Source: Bradyrhizobium nitroreducens
Lineage (GTDB): Bacteria; Pseudomonadota; Alphaproteobacteria; Rhizobiales; Xanthobacteraceae
DNA: 64,000 nucleotides
Assembly: GCF_002776695.1 (NCBI RefSeq)
Contig: NZ_LFJC01000003.1
Coordinates: 2,939,682 to 3,003,681, forward strand
Direction of reading: 5' to 3'
Shown: positions 7,229-16,302 of the stretch, piece after piece
How the letters are laid out: the number at the start of each line of letters is the position of its first letter
Numbering within the stretch: position 1 is the first letter of the stretch
Program-made: the position numbers and the translations under genes
The notes under the pieces: model-generated
What the model was told of the DNA's origin: nothing
The model's database searches: none
The model's input: the letters and a program-made list of their open reading frames with translations, nothing else

Positions 7229-8385
7229 CACACGCGCTCCAGAATGGCCGTCGAGGCGGCGTGGCGAACACCCAAAAGGCCGCCGGTGCCGTGGGCGATG
7301 GCGAGATCGCAATTCTTGACCTGCACCTTCGGATGCGCCTCGCCGCGCAGCTGCCTGACAGCCTCGAGGATCTTGGTCATGCCGCCGCGGTTGACGGGGT
7401 GGTTGCTGCAGAGGCCGCCGCCGTCGGTGTTGAACGGCAGCTTGCCGACGCCCGAGATCAGATTGCCGTCGGCGACGAACTTGCCGCCCTCGCCCTTCTT
7501 GCAGAAGCCGAGATCCTCGAGCTGCATCAGCACCGTGATGGTGAAGCTGTCGTAGATCGAGGCGTATTTGATGTCCTTCGGCGTGATGCCGGCCTCCTCG
7601 AACGCGCGCGGGCCGGACCAGATTCCGGCGGAGTATGTGAGATCGAGATCCTTGCCGCCGCGCGGACCCTTCATGGCTTCGCCATGGCCGATCAGGCGCA
7701 CGAGCGGCTTTTTCAGGCTCTTGGCGATCTCGGGCGTCGTGACGATCATCGCGCCGCCGCCGTCGGAGACGACGCAGCAATCCATGCGATGCAGGGGATC
7801 GGAGATCATCGGCGAGTTCAGCACGTCCTCGACGGTGACGACGTCCTTGAGCATGGCATGCGGATTGTACTGCGCATGATGCGAGGCTGCGACCTTGATC
7901 CAGGCGAGCTGCTCGCTGGTGGTGCCATAGTCGTGCATATGGCGCATGGCACACATGCCATAGGCATTGTGCGTGGTCGCGCCGTAGGCGGACTCGAAAT
8001 CGACCTCGGCGCCGGCCGCGCGCGGCGGCATTGCGCCGGTGCGCGGCTTGCCGGCGAGCGTAACAAGCGCGATCGAGCACTTGCCCGCGGCGATCGCTTC
8101 GGCGGCGTGGCCGAGATGGATGATATAGGAACAGCCGCCGGTCTCGGTGGAATCGACGTGACGGAGCTTCTTGGTGTTGAGGCCGAGATAATCGACCATC
8201 GGCCAGGCGCCGCCGGGCGCATCGCCCGCGCAGAAATAGCCGTCGACATCGTCCTTGCTGATCCCGGCATCCTCGATCGCGCCCTTGGCGACCTCGGCAT
8301 GGAGCTGGGCGGTGGATTTGTCCGGCGCATGCCGGGTCGGGTGCTCATAGATCCCGGCAATGTAGGCCTTGCCCTTGATGGTCAA
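7228..8385 (-). CDS. thiolase-fold acetyl-CoA acetyltransferase (SCP-x type)
   Basis: 385 residues. It belongs to the SCP-x / non-specific lipid-transfer thiolase group. The putative nucleophile is Cys85 (ETGGCSYIIHLGHAAEAI), and a C-terminal AHGTGGLLGVRHAAST carries the active-site His region. It begins MTIKGKAYIAGIYEHP. Its immediate partner is the DUF35 protein, translationally coupled. Known members either cleave 3-ketoacyl-CoA or, when Ltp2-like, catalyse retro-aldol release of side chains in steroid-type degradation; presence of Cys85 favours the thiolase role. Confidence 0.92.
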   Translation of the reverse strand: MTIKGKAYIAGIYEHPTRHAPDKSTAQLHAEVAKGAIEDAGISKDDVDGYFCAGDAPGGAWPMVDYLGLNTKKLRHVDSTETGGCSYIIHLGHAAEAIAAGKCSIALVTLAGKPRTGAMPPRAAGAEVDFESAYGATTHNAYGMCAMRHMHDYGTTSEQLAWIKVAASHHAQYNPHAMLKDVVTVEDVLNSPMISDPLHRMDCCVVSDGGGAMIVTTPEIAKSLKKPLVRLIGHGEAMKGPRGGKDLDLTYSAGIWSGPRAFEEAGITPKDIKYASIYDSFTITVLMQLEDLGFCKKGEGGKFVADGNLISGVGKLPFNTDGGGLCSNHPVNRGGMTKILEAVRQLRGEAHPKVQVKNCDLAIAHGTGGLLGVRHAASTAILERV

Positions 8386-8504
8386 AACAGAGGTCTCCGC
8401 TCGCGTTTCTTATTGCCCCGTTTTTCTGAACCGCACCGGGCGGATTGGCAAGCGCGGAAATATTCCGCCCTGCGAGAGGGCAGCGGCTCGGCGCAACACC
8501 GGCA

Positions 8505-8649
8505 CCGTCATCCTGAGGCGCGAGGCAAGCGGCGCAACGCGCCGCTTGGGGAGCCTCGAAGGATGAACGGCCGAGCTGCCTCTGCGCGGCTACAGTCGGG
8601 CCGTCGTCCTTCGAGGCTCGCCGAAGAGGCTCGCACCTCAGGATGACGG
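8505..8649. repeat. palindromic repeat with CCGTCATCCTGAGG ends
   Basis: CCGTCATCCTGAGG (8505-8518) and CCTCAGGATGACGG (8636-8649) are a perfect 14-bp inverted pair. Internal GCCTCGAAGGATGA and TCGTCCTTCGAGGC form a second nested stem. Confidence 0.85.
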
Positions 8650-8679
8650 TTATGCAGGGCTGATTCCTTCGACATCGCA

Positions 8680-9238
8680 ATGACGGCCAGACACACCCCC
8701 GCATCCTCGCGGCGCGTTTCGCCCGAGCTTTGCGTCCGTCTTGCTCCCTCCGAAAACAGAGGGCGCAGGGAAGACCGGGTGCCGGCTGGGCACCCACGGT
8801 CCGCTGTGCGCGAATGCGCGAAGAACAGATGCACAGCGGCATACAGGTGCGGCCGAACATCCGGCCTTCCCTGCGCAGTGGTTTGACGGCTTATCCCGCG
8901 CTCTCCCCGGGGAGCGTTGCACTATTGCCCCCGTCGCCTTGCGGGTGACCGCAAGACTTGACGCCAGACCTCGGGCGTCAGGACCACACGATTTTGCCGT
9001 ACGCGAGACCGCGCCTGTCGTGTGCACGAGACGATTGCCCGTGCGACGCAGCCCGAGTCCACCGCCGCTCACCCCGCGTTTCGTGACGATCGCGATACGC
9101 CCCTCTGAGAGGGATGAGGTGGCGGGGTGATACGACAATTCCGAATTTCGGTAAAGCGGAATGTTTTTGCGCTGACGGATTGACCTACGGGATGGGTGTT
9201 TTGCCCGACGGACAGCACAACGGATGGTACGGTGGGGT
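8680..9238. repeat. long dispersed intergenic repeat (about 550 bp)
   Basis: This stretch has open frames on both strands but no plausible protein. Its translation (for example PKTEGAGKTGCRLGTHGP followed by EHPAFPAQWFDGLSRALPG) matches the repeat-derived spurious proteins I know from many Bradyrhizobium genomes. It is therefore annotated as a non-coding repeat unit rather than a gene. The region upstream (8386-8504) holds only the probable promoter of the thiolase gene. Confidence 0.65.
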
Positions 9239-9314
9239 GTAGCCCGGATGAGCGAAGCGACATCCGGGATCCCGCGAGCACTGCCCCGGGTATCGCTTCG
9301 CTCACCCGGGCTAC
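9239..9314. repeat. palindromic repeat GTAGCCCGG ... CCGGGCTAC
   Basis: GTAGCCCGGATGAGCGAAGC opens and TCGCTTCGCTCACCCGGGCTAC closes the unit as imperfect inverted arms. It lies 18 nt downstream of the Imm26-like gene stop and may serve as its transcript end. Confidence 0.85.
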
Positions 9315-9332
9315 GGGAGAGGCGGCCGCCCA

Positions 9333-9803
9333 CTAATGCAGCTGAGCAAGCAAAAGCTTCGAAATCCTTGCTTCCGCCGCTCCTGCACCGAACAGGCCGT
9401 CACTGTCCAGCAGCTGAAGGTCTTCATAGTTCGAGAGAAGTTCGGACACGCTGCGAAGCGGATCGTCGTTCACGTACCGCACCAGCCAAGCCTTTCTCGA
9501 GATTGGATCGCGCCTGACAAAGTCGGGGAATGGCCAATCTGCCCGATTCCAACTCGGGATATTGCCAAGGATCAACCACCGACCCTCGATCAGCCCCAGG
9601 TCTCCGAAGCGGATTCTGGCGACGGCAAGATCAGGATGAAGGTCATCGAGCGTCGCCTCCCCCCGCGCTTCGAGATGCGGACCGAAAAAGTACCCCAGCA
9701 GAACTTTTCCGTTGCGGGGCATTCTGGCTACGACTCCACGGGCAAATCCACCGTTTGGAAGCGGCATTGCAAATACGGAACCTTCCTCATAGGGCAGCTT
9801 CAT
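9333..9803 (-). CDS. Imm26-like immunity protein (orphan)
   Basis: 156 residues. The N-terminal pattern SVFAMPLPNGGFARGVVARM followed by GKVLLGYFFGP resembles the Imm26 family of polymorphic-toxin immunity proteins, which starts with a beta-rich domain of this form. A later RWLILGNIPSWNRADWPFPDF segment is also of that type. No toxin, Rhs or T6SS gene is adjacent; the gene lies between a block of dispersed repeats and the indolepyruvate oxidoreductase. Function as an immunity factor is inference from the family only. Confidence 0.6.
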   Translation of the reverse strand: MKLPYEEGSVFAMPLPNGGFARGVVARMPRNGKVLLGYFFGPHLEARGEATLDDLHPDLAVARIRFGDLGLIEGRWLILGNIPSWNRADWPFPDFVRRDPISRKAWLVRYVNDDPLRSVSELLSNYEDLQLLDSDGLFGAGAAEARISKLLLAQLH

Positions 9804-9859
9804 CTGCTGTCGACGGTCCCGCTTACGAGATAGGTGACCTCGCCCGGATGGACACGGGG

Positions 9860-12800
9860 CTACTCCGCCGCGATCTGCCGCGGCGCCGGCGGGGGATTCG
9901 CCAGGTCCGCAGCCAGTTGGGCGTAGCGCGCCTTGGCATCCGCCACCGCCTTCTCCTTCACCGGGCCATAGCCGCGGATGCGGTCGGGCAGCGAGAGCAA
10001 CTCCACCGCGGTGTCAACGGTGACGGGCGACAACAGACCGAGCACGGTCGTGACGTCCTTCTCGTAGCCGGCGATCAAATCGCGCTCGAGCTTGCGGTCG
10101 GCGCTGCGACCGAAGATGTCGAGTGCCGTGCCGCGCAGGAATTTGAACTTCGCCAGCACGCGGAAGACCTTCAGCATCCACGGGCCGAAGGCACGCTTCT
10201 TGGGACGACCGAGCGCGTCGACACCGCTCGCCAGTATCGGCGGCGCGAGATTGAAGCTGAACTTGAAGTCACCCTCGAACTGGTCGCGAAGCTGCTGCTC
10301 GAAGGCGCCGTCGGTGTAGAGGCGCGCGACTTCGTACTCGTCCTTGTAGGCCAGGAGCTTCGCATAGTTCACTGCGACCGCGCGCGGCAACGCATCGCCA
10401 TAGCCGCCCTTCACCGCGGCATCGCGAACCTGGTCGACCAGCTTGCGATAGCGTTTTGCAAGGCGGCCGTTCTGATAGGCCGTGAGGTGCCTGGCGCGGT
10501 GCTCGATGACCTCGTCGAGGCTCATCGCGTCCAGCGTCTTCGGCGCAACCACCTCGTCGGTCCCCTTCAGCATGTCGGCAAGACGTGCGGGATCGGCGAC
10601 CGCGAGGCGGCCGAGGCGGAAGGCTTCCTTGTTCATCTTGATCGAGACGCCATTGATCTCGATGGCCTGCTCGATCGATTCCGCGGACAGGGGGAACAGG
10701 CCCTTCTGATAGGCATAGCCCATCATCATCATGTTGGTGGCGATGGCATCGCCGAGCAGTTGCTCGGCCGGCTTGGTGAAATCGAAGAACACGGAGTCCT
10801 TGTGCAGCGCCGTTTCCAGGAGCCCGTTCAGCTTGCGGGTCTGGAAGTTGAAGTCGCGGTTGAGGACGAAATCGGCGGTGGGAATGACGTGGCTGTTGAT
10901 GATGCCGCGGGTGCGGCTGGTGTCGCACAGCGAGATCGTGTCCTTGGCGACCGCGACCACCTCGTCGGCCGCGAGCACGAGATCGGCCGTGCCGGTGACG
11001 ATGCGCGAGCACGTCACTTCCGCCGGATGATCCGACAGGCGGACGTGGCTGAGCACCGCCCCGCCCTTTTGCGCCAAGCCCGACATGTCGAGGATCATCG
11101 AGGCCTTGCCCTCGATATGGGCGGCCATGCCGAGCAGCGCGCCGATGGTGAGCACACCGGTGCCGCCGACACCGCCGACCGCGATGTTGTAGGGCTTGTC
11201 GAGCGTCGGCCGCGAGGCGGGCTCCGGCAGCTCGCCGATATCGGCAAGCTCGCTGGGTGCGCGGTGGCGCGGCTTGCCGCCGTCGACGGTGACGAAGGAC
11301 GGGCAGAAACCCTTGAGGCAGGAATAGTCCTTGTTGCAGGACGACTGGTTGATGGTGCGCTTGCGGCCGAACTCGGTCTCCAGCGGCTCGACCGAGATGC
11401 AGTTCGACTGCACCGAGCAGTCGCCGCAGCCTTCGCAGACGGCCGGGTTGATCATGACGCGGCGCGCCGGGTCCTCCATCAGGCCGCGCTTGCGGCGGCG
11501 GCGCTTCTCGGCGGCGCAGGTCTGCACGAACACGATCGCGGACGTGCCCTTGTACTCGCGGCACATCTTCATGACGTTGTCGAGTTCGTCGCGATGGTAC
11601 TTCTTCACGCCGGGCGCGATGGTGTCGGCCGGATAGGCGTCGGGCGCCTCCGAGACCAGATAGATCTCGCGAATTCCCTCGGCGTGGAGCTGGAACGTGA
11701 TCTGCTGCGGCGAGAGATCGCCGTCATGGCGCTGGCCGCCGGTCATGGCGACCGCGTCGTTGTAGAGGATCTTGTAGGTGATATTGGTCTTGGAGGCGAC
11801 CGCCTGGCGGATGGCGAGCAGCCCGGAGTGGAAATAAGTGCCGTCGCCGAGATTGGCGAAGATGTGGTTCTCGTTGGTGAAGGGCGCGATGCCGACCCAC
11901 GGCACGCCCTCGCCGCCCATATGCGTAAAGGTCTCGGTCGAGCGGTCCATCCACAGCGCCATGAAATGGCAACCGATGCCGGCGAGCGCGCGGCTGCCTT
12001 CGGGGACCTTGGTCGAGGTGTTGTGGGGACAGCCGGAGCAGAAATACGGAGTGCGGGAGACGGGTGCGACCGCCTGCATCTGGGTCGCCTGGCGGCCGTT
12101 GAACCAGTCGGCCTTGGCGCGGAGCATCGAAGCGATCTCGGGGTTGAGATCGAGCTTGAGAAGTCGCTCGGTGAGCGAGGTCGCAAGCGAGGCGACGCTG
12201 AGCTCGGCGGCGAAGGTCAGGAAGCGCTTGTCGTGCTCGTCCATCTTGCCGACGATGCGCGGGCGCACGTCGTCGCGCCAGTTGAACAGCACCTGCTTGA
12301 CCTGGTTCTCGACGATCTCGCGGCGCTCCTCGACGATGAAGATCTCCTCCAGGCCGACGGCGAATTCATGCACGCCTTCCGGCTCCAGCGGCCAGGGCAT
12401 GCCGATCTTGTAGAGACGAAGGCCGATTTTTGCCGCGACCTCCTCGGTGATCCCGAGCTCGCGCAGCGCCTGGCGGACGTCCTCGTAGCTCTTGCCCGAG
12501 GCCATGATGCCGAAGCGGGCGTTCGGCGAATCCATGGTGACGCGGTTGACCCGGTTGGCGCGCGCAAAGGCGATCGCGGCAAAGCCCTTGTAGTCCTGCA
12601 GGCGGCGGTCCTGCTCGAAGCGGTCGTCGGGCCAGCGCAGATTGAGGCCGCCGGGCGGCAGTTCGAAATCGGCGGGGATGACGAAGGGCTTCATCTCGTC
12701 GGTGAGGTCGATCTCGGCGGTGGTCTCCACCGTCTCCGTGATCACCTTCATGCCGACCCAGCAGCCCGAATAGCGCGACATCGCGATGCCGAGCAGGCCC

Positions 12801-13351
12801 ATCTCGATCATCTCGTGGATGCTCGAAGGATAGAGATAAGGCATCAGCGCCGACATGAAGGCATGGTCGGACTGATGCGGAACGGTGGAGGATTTTGCGC
12901 CATGGTCGTCGCCGGCGAGACACAGTACGCCGCCGTTCTTGGCCGAGCCTGCGGCATTGCCGTGGCGGAACACGTCGCCGCAGCGGTCGACGCCGGGGCC
13001 CTTGCCGTACCAGATGCCGACGACGCCGTCGTATTTGGCGCCGGGCGAGAGGTTGAGCTGCTGCGAGCCCCAGACCGCGGTCGCCGCCAGATCCTCGTTC
13101 ACGCCGGGCTGGAACTTGATGTTGTACTGCTCAAGGTGTTTGCGGGCGGCAAACAGCTGCTGGTCGTAGCCGCCGAGCGGCGAGCCGCGATAGCCGGAGA
13201 TGAAGCCTGCCGTGTTGAGGCCCGCCGCACGGTCGCGCCGGATCTGGGCCATGGGCAAGCGGACCAGGGCCTGGATGCCCGTGGTGAAGACGTGCCCGGT
13301 TTCCTGGGTGTATTTTTGATCGAGACTGATCGGACCCTGGTTGATGCCCAT
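9860..13351 (-). CDS. fused indolepyruvate:ferredoxin oxidoreductase (IorA-IorB)
   Basis: 1163 residues. The enzyme decarboxylates aryl-pyruvates to aryl-acetyl-CoA with ferredoxin as acceptor. Order of parts: an N-terminal pyrimidine-binding domain (SGYRGSPLGGYDQQLFAA), a TPP-binding domain with FCSGCPHNTS and NLGDGTYFHSGLLAI, cluster motifs CEGCGDCSVQSNC and SCNKDYSCLKGFCP, then the IorB-type gamma domain opening AVGGVGGTGVLTIGALLG. The cysteine pattern after the TPP domain is shorter than a full 2[4Fe-4S] ferredoxin. It stands alone; the true substrate (aromatic or branched-chain amino-acid derived) cannot be read from the sequence. Confidence 0.93.
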   Translation of the reverse strand: MGINQGPISLDQKYTQETGHVFTTGIQALVRLPMAQIRRDRAAGLNTAGFISGYRGSPLGGYDQQLFAARKHLEQYNIKFQPGVNEDLAATAVWGSQQLNLSPGAKYDGVVGIWYGKGPGVDRCGDVFRHGNAAGSAKNGGVLCLAGDDHGAKSSTVPHQSDHAFMSALMPYLYPSSIHEMIEMGLLGIAMSRYSGCWVGMKVITETVETTAEIDLTDEMKPFVIPADFELPPGGLNLRWPDDRFEQDRRLQDYKGFAAIAFARANRVNRVTMDSPNARFGIMASGKSYEDVRQALRELGITEEVAAKIGLRLYKIGMPWPLEPEGVHEFAVGLEEIFIVEERREIVENQVKQVLFNWRDDVRPRIVGKMDEHDKRFLTFAAELSVASLATSLTERLLKLDLNPEIASMLRAKADWFNGRQATQMQAVAPVSRTPYFCSGCPHNTSTKVPEGSRALAGIGCHFMALWMDRSTETFTHMGGEGVPWVGIAPFTNENHIFANLGDGTYFHSGLLAIRQAVASKTNITYKILYNDAVAMTGGQRHDGDLSPQQITFQLHAEGIREIYLVSEAPDAYPADTIAPGVKKYHRDELDNVMKMCREYKGTSAIVFVQTCAAEKRRRRKRGLMEDPARRVMINPAVCEGCGDCSVQSNCISVEPLETEFGRKRTINQSSCNKDYSCLKGFCPSFVTVDGGKPRHRAPSELADIGELPEPASRPTLDKPYNIAVGGVGGTGVLTIGALLGMAAHIEGKASMILDMSGLAQKGGAVLSHVRLSDHPAEVTCSRIVTGTADLVLAADEVVAVAKDTISLCDTSRTRGIINSHVIPTADFVLNRDFNFQTRKLNGLLETALHKDSVFFDFTKPAEQLLGDAIATNMMMMGYAYQKGLFPLSAESIEQAIEINGVSIKMNKEAFRLGRLAVADPARLADMLKGTDEVVAPKTLDAMSLDEVIEHRARHLTAYQNGRLAKRYRKLVDQVRDAAVKGGYGDALPRAVAVNYAKLLAYKDEYEVARLYTDGAFEQQLRDQFEGDFKFSFNLAPPILASGVDALGRPKKRAFGPWMLKVFRVLAKFKFLRGTALDIFGRSADRKLERDLIAGYEKDVTTVLGLLSPVTVDTAVELLSLPDRIRGYGPVKEKAVADAKARYAQLAADLANPPPAPRQIAAE

Positions 13352-13633
13352 GCTGTCCTCTTTATCGCCCTGTTCAGGTCTTGCTGACTTAAGCCGTTGC
13401 CTTCCCGTTGTTTTTAGCTAGGGCGCGCCGACCACCTCCGCCACTCTATGTCGGATATTTAACGCGGCGCATCACAAATCTGGACCAAAGGAAGGCCTGG
13501 GTAAAAATCGCAACTTCGTGGCCTGAAACACGCATGCCGTTTTCAATTTGTGTCACCATACCCCCACTGTGGCGAAATGAATGACGCGCCCGCCATGCCG
13601 GATGCGGGCGATTGGTCGCAGGAGAGGCTTTCG

Positions 13634-14848
13634 ATGCGGACGATTCTGACTGGCTTGGCTGTTGCCGGTTTGGCGTTGTGCGGTGCGGTTGCAAGCGCGG
13701 CCGAGCCGTCGCCGGAACTGATCGCCTATGGCAGGACGCTGGTCGAGGCCGGCGACTGCGCGGGCTGCCACACGGCCGATCCGGCAAAGCCGTTCGCCGG
13801 CGGCAAGCGCATCGACACCCCCTTCGGCGCGATCTACGCGCCGAACCTGACGCCGGACCGCGAGACCGGGATCGGCGCGTGGACGGACGCGGACTTCGTG
13901 CGCGCGGTACGCAGCGGCATCGCGCCCGACGGCTCGAACTATTACCCGGCCTTCCCCTATCCCTACTTCACGAAGATGACGAAGGACGACACGCTGGCGA
14001 TCCGCGCCTATCTCGGCACGCTCGCGCCTGTCGCGAACCGCAACAAGCCGCCGGAGCTGCGCTGGCCGTTCGGCTATCGCGGCCTGATGCGGATCTGGAA
14101 CGCCATGTATTTCAAGCCCGGCCTGTTCGAGCCGGACCAGAGCAAGAGCGCGACCTGGAACAGAGGCGGCTATCTCGTCACCGGGCTCGGTCATTGCGGC
14201 GCCTGCCACACACCGAAGAATTATTTCGGCGCGGACAAGACCGCGCAGGCCCTCGCAGGCAGCCCGCTCGGCGGCTGGTACGCGCCGCGGCTCGATGGCG
14301 CGGTGCGCACCGGGCTGCAGTCGTGGAGCGCACAGGACATCGCCGAATATCTACAGAGCGGCCGCAATGCCAGGAGCCATGCCGGCGGGCCGATGGCCGA
14401 GGTGATCGTCAATTCGACGTCGAAGATGAGCGATGCCGATGTGCGCGCGATCGCGGTTTACCTGAAGAGCCTGCCGCCGGCGCGGCGCGAGACCATCGTG
14501 ACGCCGCCCGACGAGGCCGAGATGAAGGCGGGCCAGGCCGTCTACGCAAAATTCTGCATCGCCTGCCACGAGGCCGACGGCTCGGGCGCCCCACGAATCT
14601 ATCCGCCGCTGCCGGGCAATGCGCTGCTGCAATCGATCAATCCGTCCTCCACCTTGCGCATCATCCTCGACGGCGCCCATACCGTGACCACGCCGCGCGC
14701 CCCCAACACCGGCGAGATGCCGGGCTATGCCAAGCAGCTGTCCGATGAGGAGATCGCGGCGGTGACGAACTACATCCGCAATTCCTGGGGCAATGCCGGG
14801 CTGCTGGTAACGCCGGCGCAGGTCGCGAAGGCGAGGAAGCAGGAGTAG
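13634..14848 (+). CDS. triheme cytochrome c, dehydrogenase electron-transfer subunit type
   Basis: 404 residues from the ATG at 13634, chosen because GGAGAGG lies just upstream and a signal peptide follows (LTGLAVAGLALCGAVASAA). Three heme c sites are visible: CAGCH (42-46), CGACH (188-192) and CIACH (308-312). This arrangement is that of the cytochrome subunit of membrane-bound alcohol, aldehyde or gluconate dehydrogenases. No dehydrogenase subunit is next to it, so its electron donor is unknown. It would work in the periplasm and pass electrons to quinone or an oxidase. Confidence 0.9.
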   Translation: MRTILTGLAVAGLALCGAVASAAEPSPELIAYGRTLVEAGDCAGCHTADPAKPFAGGKRIDTPFGAIYAPNLTPDRETGIGAWTDADFVRAVRSGIAPDGSNYYPAFPYPYFTKMTKDDTLAIRAYLGTLAPVANRNKPPELRWPFGYRGLMRIWNAMYFKPGLFEPDQSKSATWNRGGYLVTGLGHCGACHTPKNYFGADKTAQALAGSPLGGWYAPRLDGAVRTGLQSWSAQDIAEYLQSGRNARSHAGGPMAEVIVNSTSKMSDADVRAIAVYLKSLPPARRETIVTPPDEAEMKAGQAVYAKFCIACHEADGSGAPRIYPPLPGNALLQSINPSSTLRIILDGAHTVTTPRAPNTGEMPGYAKQLSDEEIAAVTNYIRNSWGNAGLLVTPAQVAKARKQE

Positions 14849-14864
14849 CTCGTTACGGCCTCCT

Positions 14865-14945
14865 CGTCATTGCGAGCGCAGCGAAGCAATCCCAACTGTT
14901 TCCGCGGACACATCTTCGGATTGCTTCGCTGCGCTCGCAATCACC
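14865..14945. repeat. dispersed palindromic repeat, CGTCATTGCGAG family
   Basis: CGTCATTGCGAGCGCAGCGA opens and TCGCTGCGCTCGCAATCACC closes; the right arm has one change from the usual GCAATGACG. It lies between two convergent genes and may act as a bidirectional transcript end. Confidence 0.85.
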
Positions 14946-14964
14946 GGGAAAGAGCGGGGCGAAA

Positions 14965-15615
14965 TCACCGCTCCTTGTCCTCATCCTCCGTGAAGACAAA
15001 CTTCGGCATCTCCCATTTGTAGCGCACCGCCAGCAGGCGGAAGCTGATGCCGAGCGCGAAGGTCAGGAGGGTCCAGAGCTCGGCGTTGAGCTTGAGGCCG
15101 AACGCGGTGGCGTAGAACAGGCCCGTGACCACCGAGACGCTGGCGTAGAGCTCGGAGCGAAACAGCAGCGGCACGTCGTTGCAGAGCACGTCGCGCAGGA
15201 CGCCGCCGGCGCAGCCCGTCACCATGCCCGAGACGATCACGATCGGCAGCGAGGCGTCCATCTGCCAGGCGACGTCGCAGCCGGTCATGGTGAAGACGAC
15301 GAGCCCGATGGCGTCGAGCACGATGAAGGCGACCTTGAGCCGGTGCACGAGACGCGCGAACAGGATGGTGAGGAAGGCCGCACCGCCGGCCAGCGCGAGA
15401 TAGATCGGGTTTTGCACCCAGGCCAGCGGATAATGTCCGAGGAAGAGATCGCGCAACGTGCCGCCGCCAAGCGCGGTGATGCAGCCGAGGAAGCACACAC
15501 CCAGCCAGTCCATGCTGCGTCGTCCGGCCGCGAGCGCAGCCGTCATGCCCTGAGCGGCGATCGCAACCAGCGACAGGAAATGCAGCACGGTATCGCTCGG
15601 CGGCAGAGTCCACAT
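14965..15615 (-). CDS. TRIC / UPF0126 cation-channel family membrane protein
   Basis: 216 residues from the ATG at 15615 (MWTLPPSDTVLHFL), preceded by AGGGA; an upstream in-frame extension lacks family features. Two similar blocks, GGGTLRDLFLGHYPLAWV and AGGVLRDVLCNDVPLLF, mark the internal duplication of the family, each followed by hydrophobic helices; about seven membrane segments are expected. Prokaryotic TRIC homologues form trimeric potassium/cation channels. It ends in a charged tail (FVFTEDEDKER). No operon partner is seen. Confidence 0.9.
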   Translation of the reverse strand: MWTLPPSDTVLHFLSLVAIAAQGMTAALAAGRRSMDWLGVCFLGCITALGGGTLRDLFLGHYPLAWVQNPIYLALAGGAAFLTILFARLVHRLKVAFIVLDAIGLVVFTMTGCDVAWQMDASLPIVIVSGMVTGCAGGVLRDVLCNDVPLLFRSELYASVSVVTGLFYATAFGLKLNAELWTLLTFALGISFRLLAVRYKWEMPKFVFTEDEDKER

Positions 15616-15792
15616 TGCCCTGTTCCCTTGTGCTTGTTCCCTCGTCGCAACCATGGAACCCGGGTCCATTCCCGGAACAGAGGTTCCCGATTCCCGGCGG
15701 CAGGGCAACATGCGACGAAAGCATGAGGAGACGCGGAACGGAATCTCGCATCCACGGGTTGTCCGGGCGTCATAACCGAGGAGACCCAATCC

Positions 15793-16188
15793 ATGGCTGA
15801 CGACCGTTTTCCCAACGATCCGTACCGCGCCAACCTCGCCGACGATGAGTATCTTCGCGCGGCGCGCCGGGATGCAGACCTTCAGGTCGATCCCGAGCTT
15901 GGCGAAGGCCCCGCCTCCAGCGGCAAGGTTGCGTTATTCGCCGTTGCGATTGCACTGGTGCTGGGTGCCGTGTTCTACGGCCTGAACAATACGACCAATG
16001 GCAACCAGGCCAGCAACCCGCCGGCGACGCAGACCGCACAGCAGGCGCCTGCCATCAATCCGGCCGCGCCTCCCGGCATGCGCGACGTGACGCCGCGCGC
16101 CAACACCGAGCCGGGCGTGACCACGGGTGCAGCGCCGAGCAAGCCTGCGGCGCCTGATCCGGCCGCACCGTCCGAGAGCACGAAGTAA
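15793..16188 (+). CDS. single-pass membrane protein with Pro/Ala-rich tail
   Basis: 131 residues. An acidic N-terminal segment of about 45 residues (DDEYLRAARRDADLQVDP) precedes one hydrophobic helix (about 47-63, ALFAVAIALVLGAVFYGL), followed by a low-complexity Asn/Thr/Pro/Ala tail. This topology suggests a cytoplasmic N terminus and a periplasmic disordered tail. It is followed by a strong terminator and reads as a monocistronic gene. I do not recognise a named family; similar proteins occur in Bradyrhizobium as hypotheticals. Confidence 0.75.
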   Translation: MADDRFPNDPYRANLADDEYLRAARRDADLQVDPELGEGPASSGKVALFAVAIALVLGAVFYGLNNTTNGNQASNPPATQTAQQAPAINPAAPPGMRDVTPRANTEPGVTTGAAPSKPAAPDPAAPSESTK

Positions 16189-16209
16189 CGAATTGCAACA
16201 ATCTGCGAC

Positions 16210-16240
16210 AGCGGCGGGACGAAAGTCCCGCCGCTTTTTC
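16210..16240 (+). terminator. Rho-independent terminator
   Basis: AGCGGCGGGAC (16210-16220) and GTCCCGCCGCT (16225-16235) form a perfect 11-bp stem with a GAAA loop, followed by TTTTTCG. It lies 21 nt after the stop of the preceding gene. Confidence 0.92.
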
Positions 16241-16259
16241 GTTTGGTTCTATCCGAGCC

Positions 16260-16302
16260 TGATCGTGTCGGAGAACCGCTGCGCAGGTCAGCGGATCATG
16301 CG
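16260..16302. repeat. degenerate copy of the GCATGATC repeat
   Basis: TGATCGTGTCGGAGAACCGC followed by GGATCATGCG resembles the unit at 19201-19246 and lies between convergent genes. Confidence 0.4.

Noticed and set aside
8650..9333. 227-codon open frame on the minus strand
   Set aside because: Lies in dispersed repeats; the translation resembles repeat-derived spurious ORFs, no RBS or domain.
9530..13387. 1285-codon open frame on the plus strand
   Set aside because: It is the mirror of the fused indolepyruvate oxidoreductase gene; the minus strand product has full enzyme motifs, the plus strand has only Arg/His/Ala/Asp-rich sequence.
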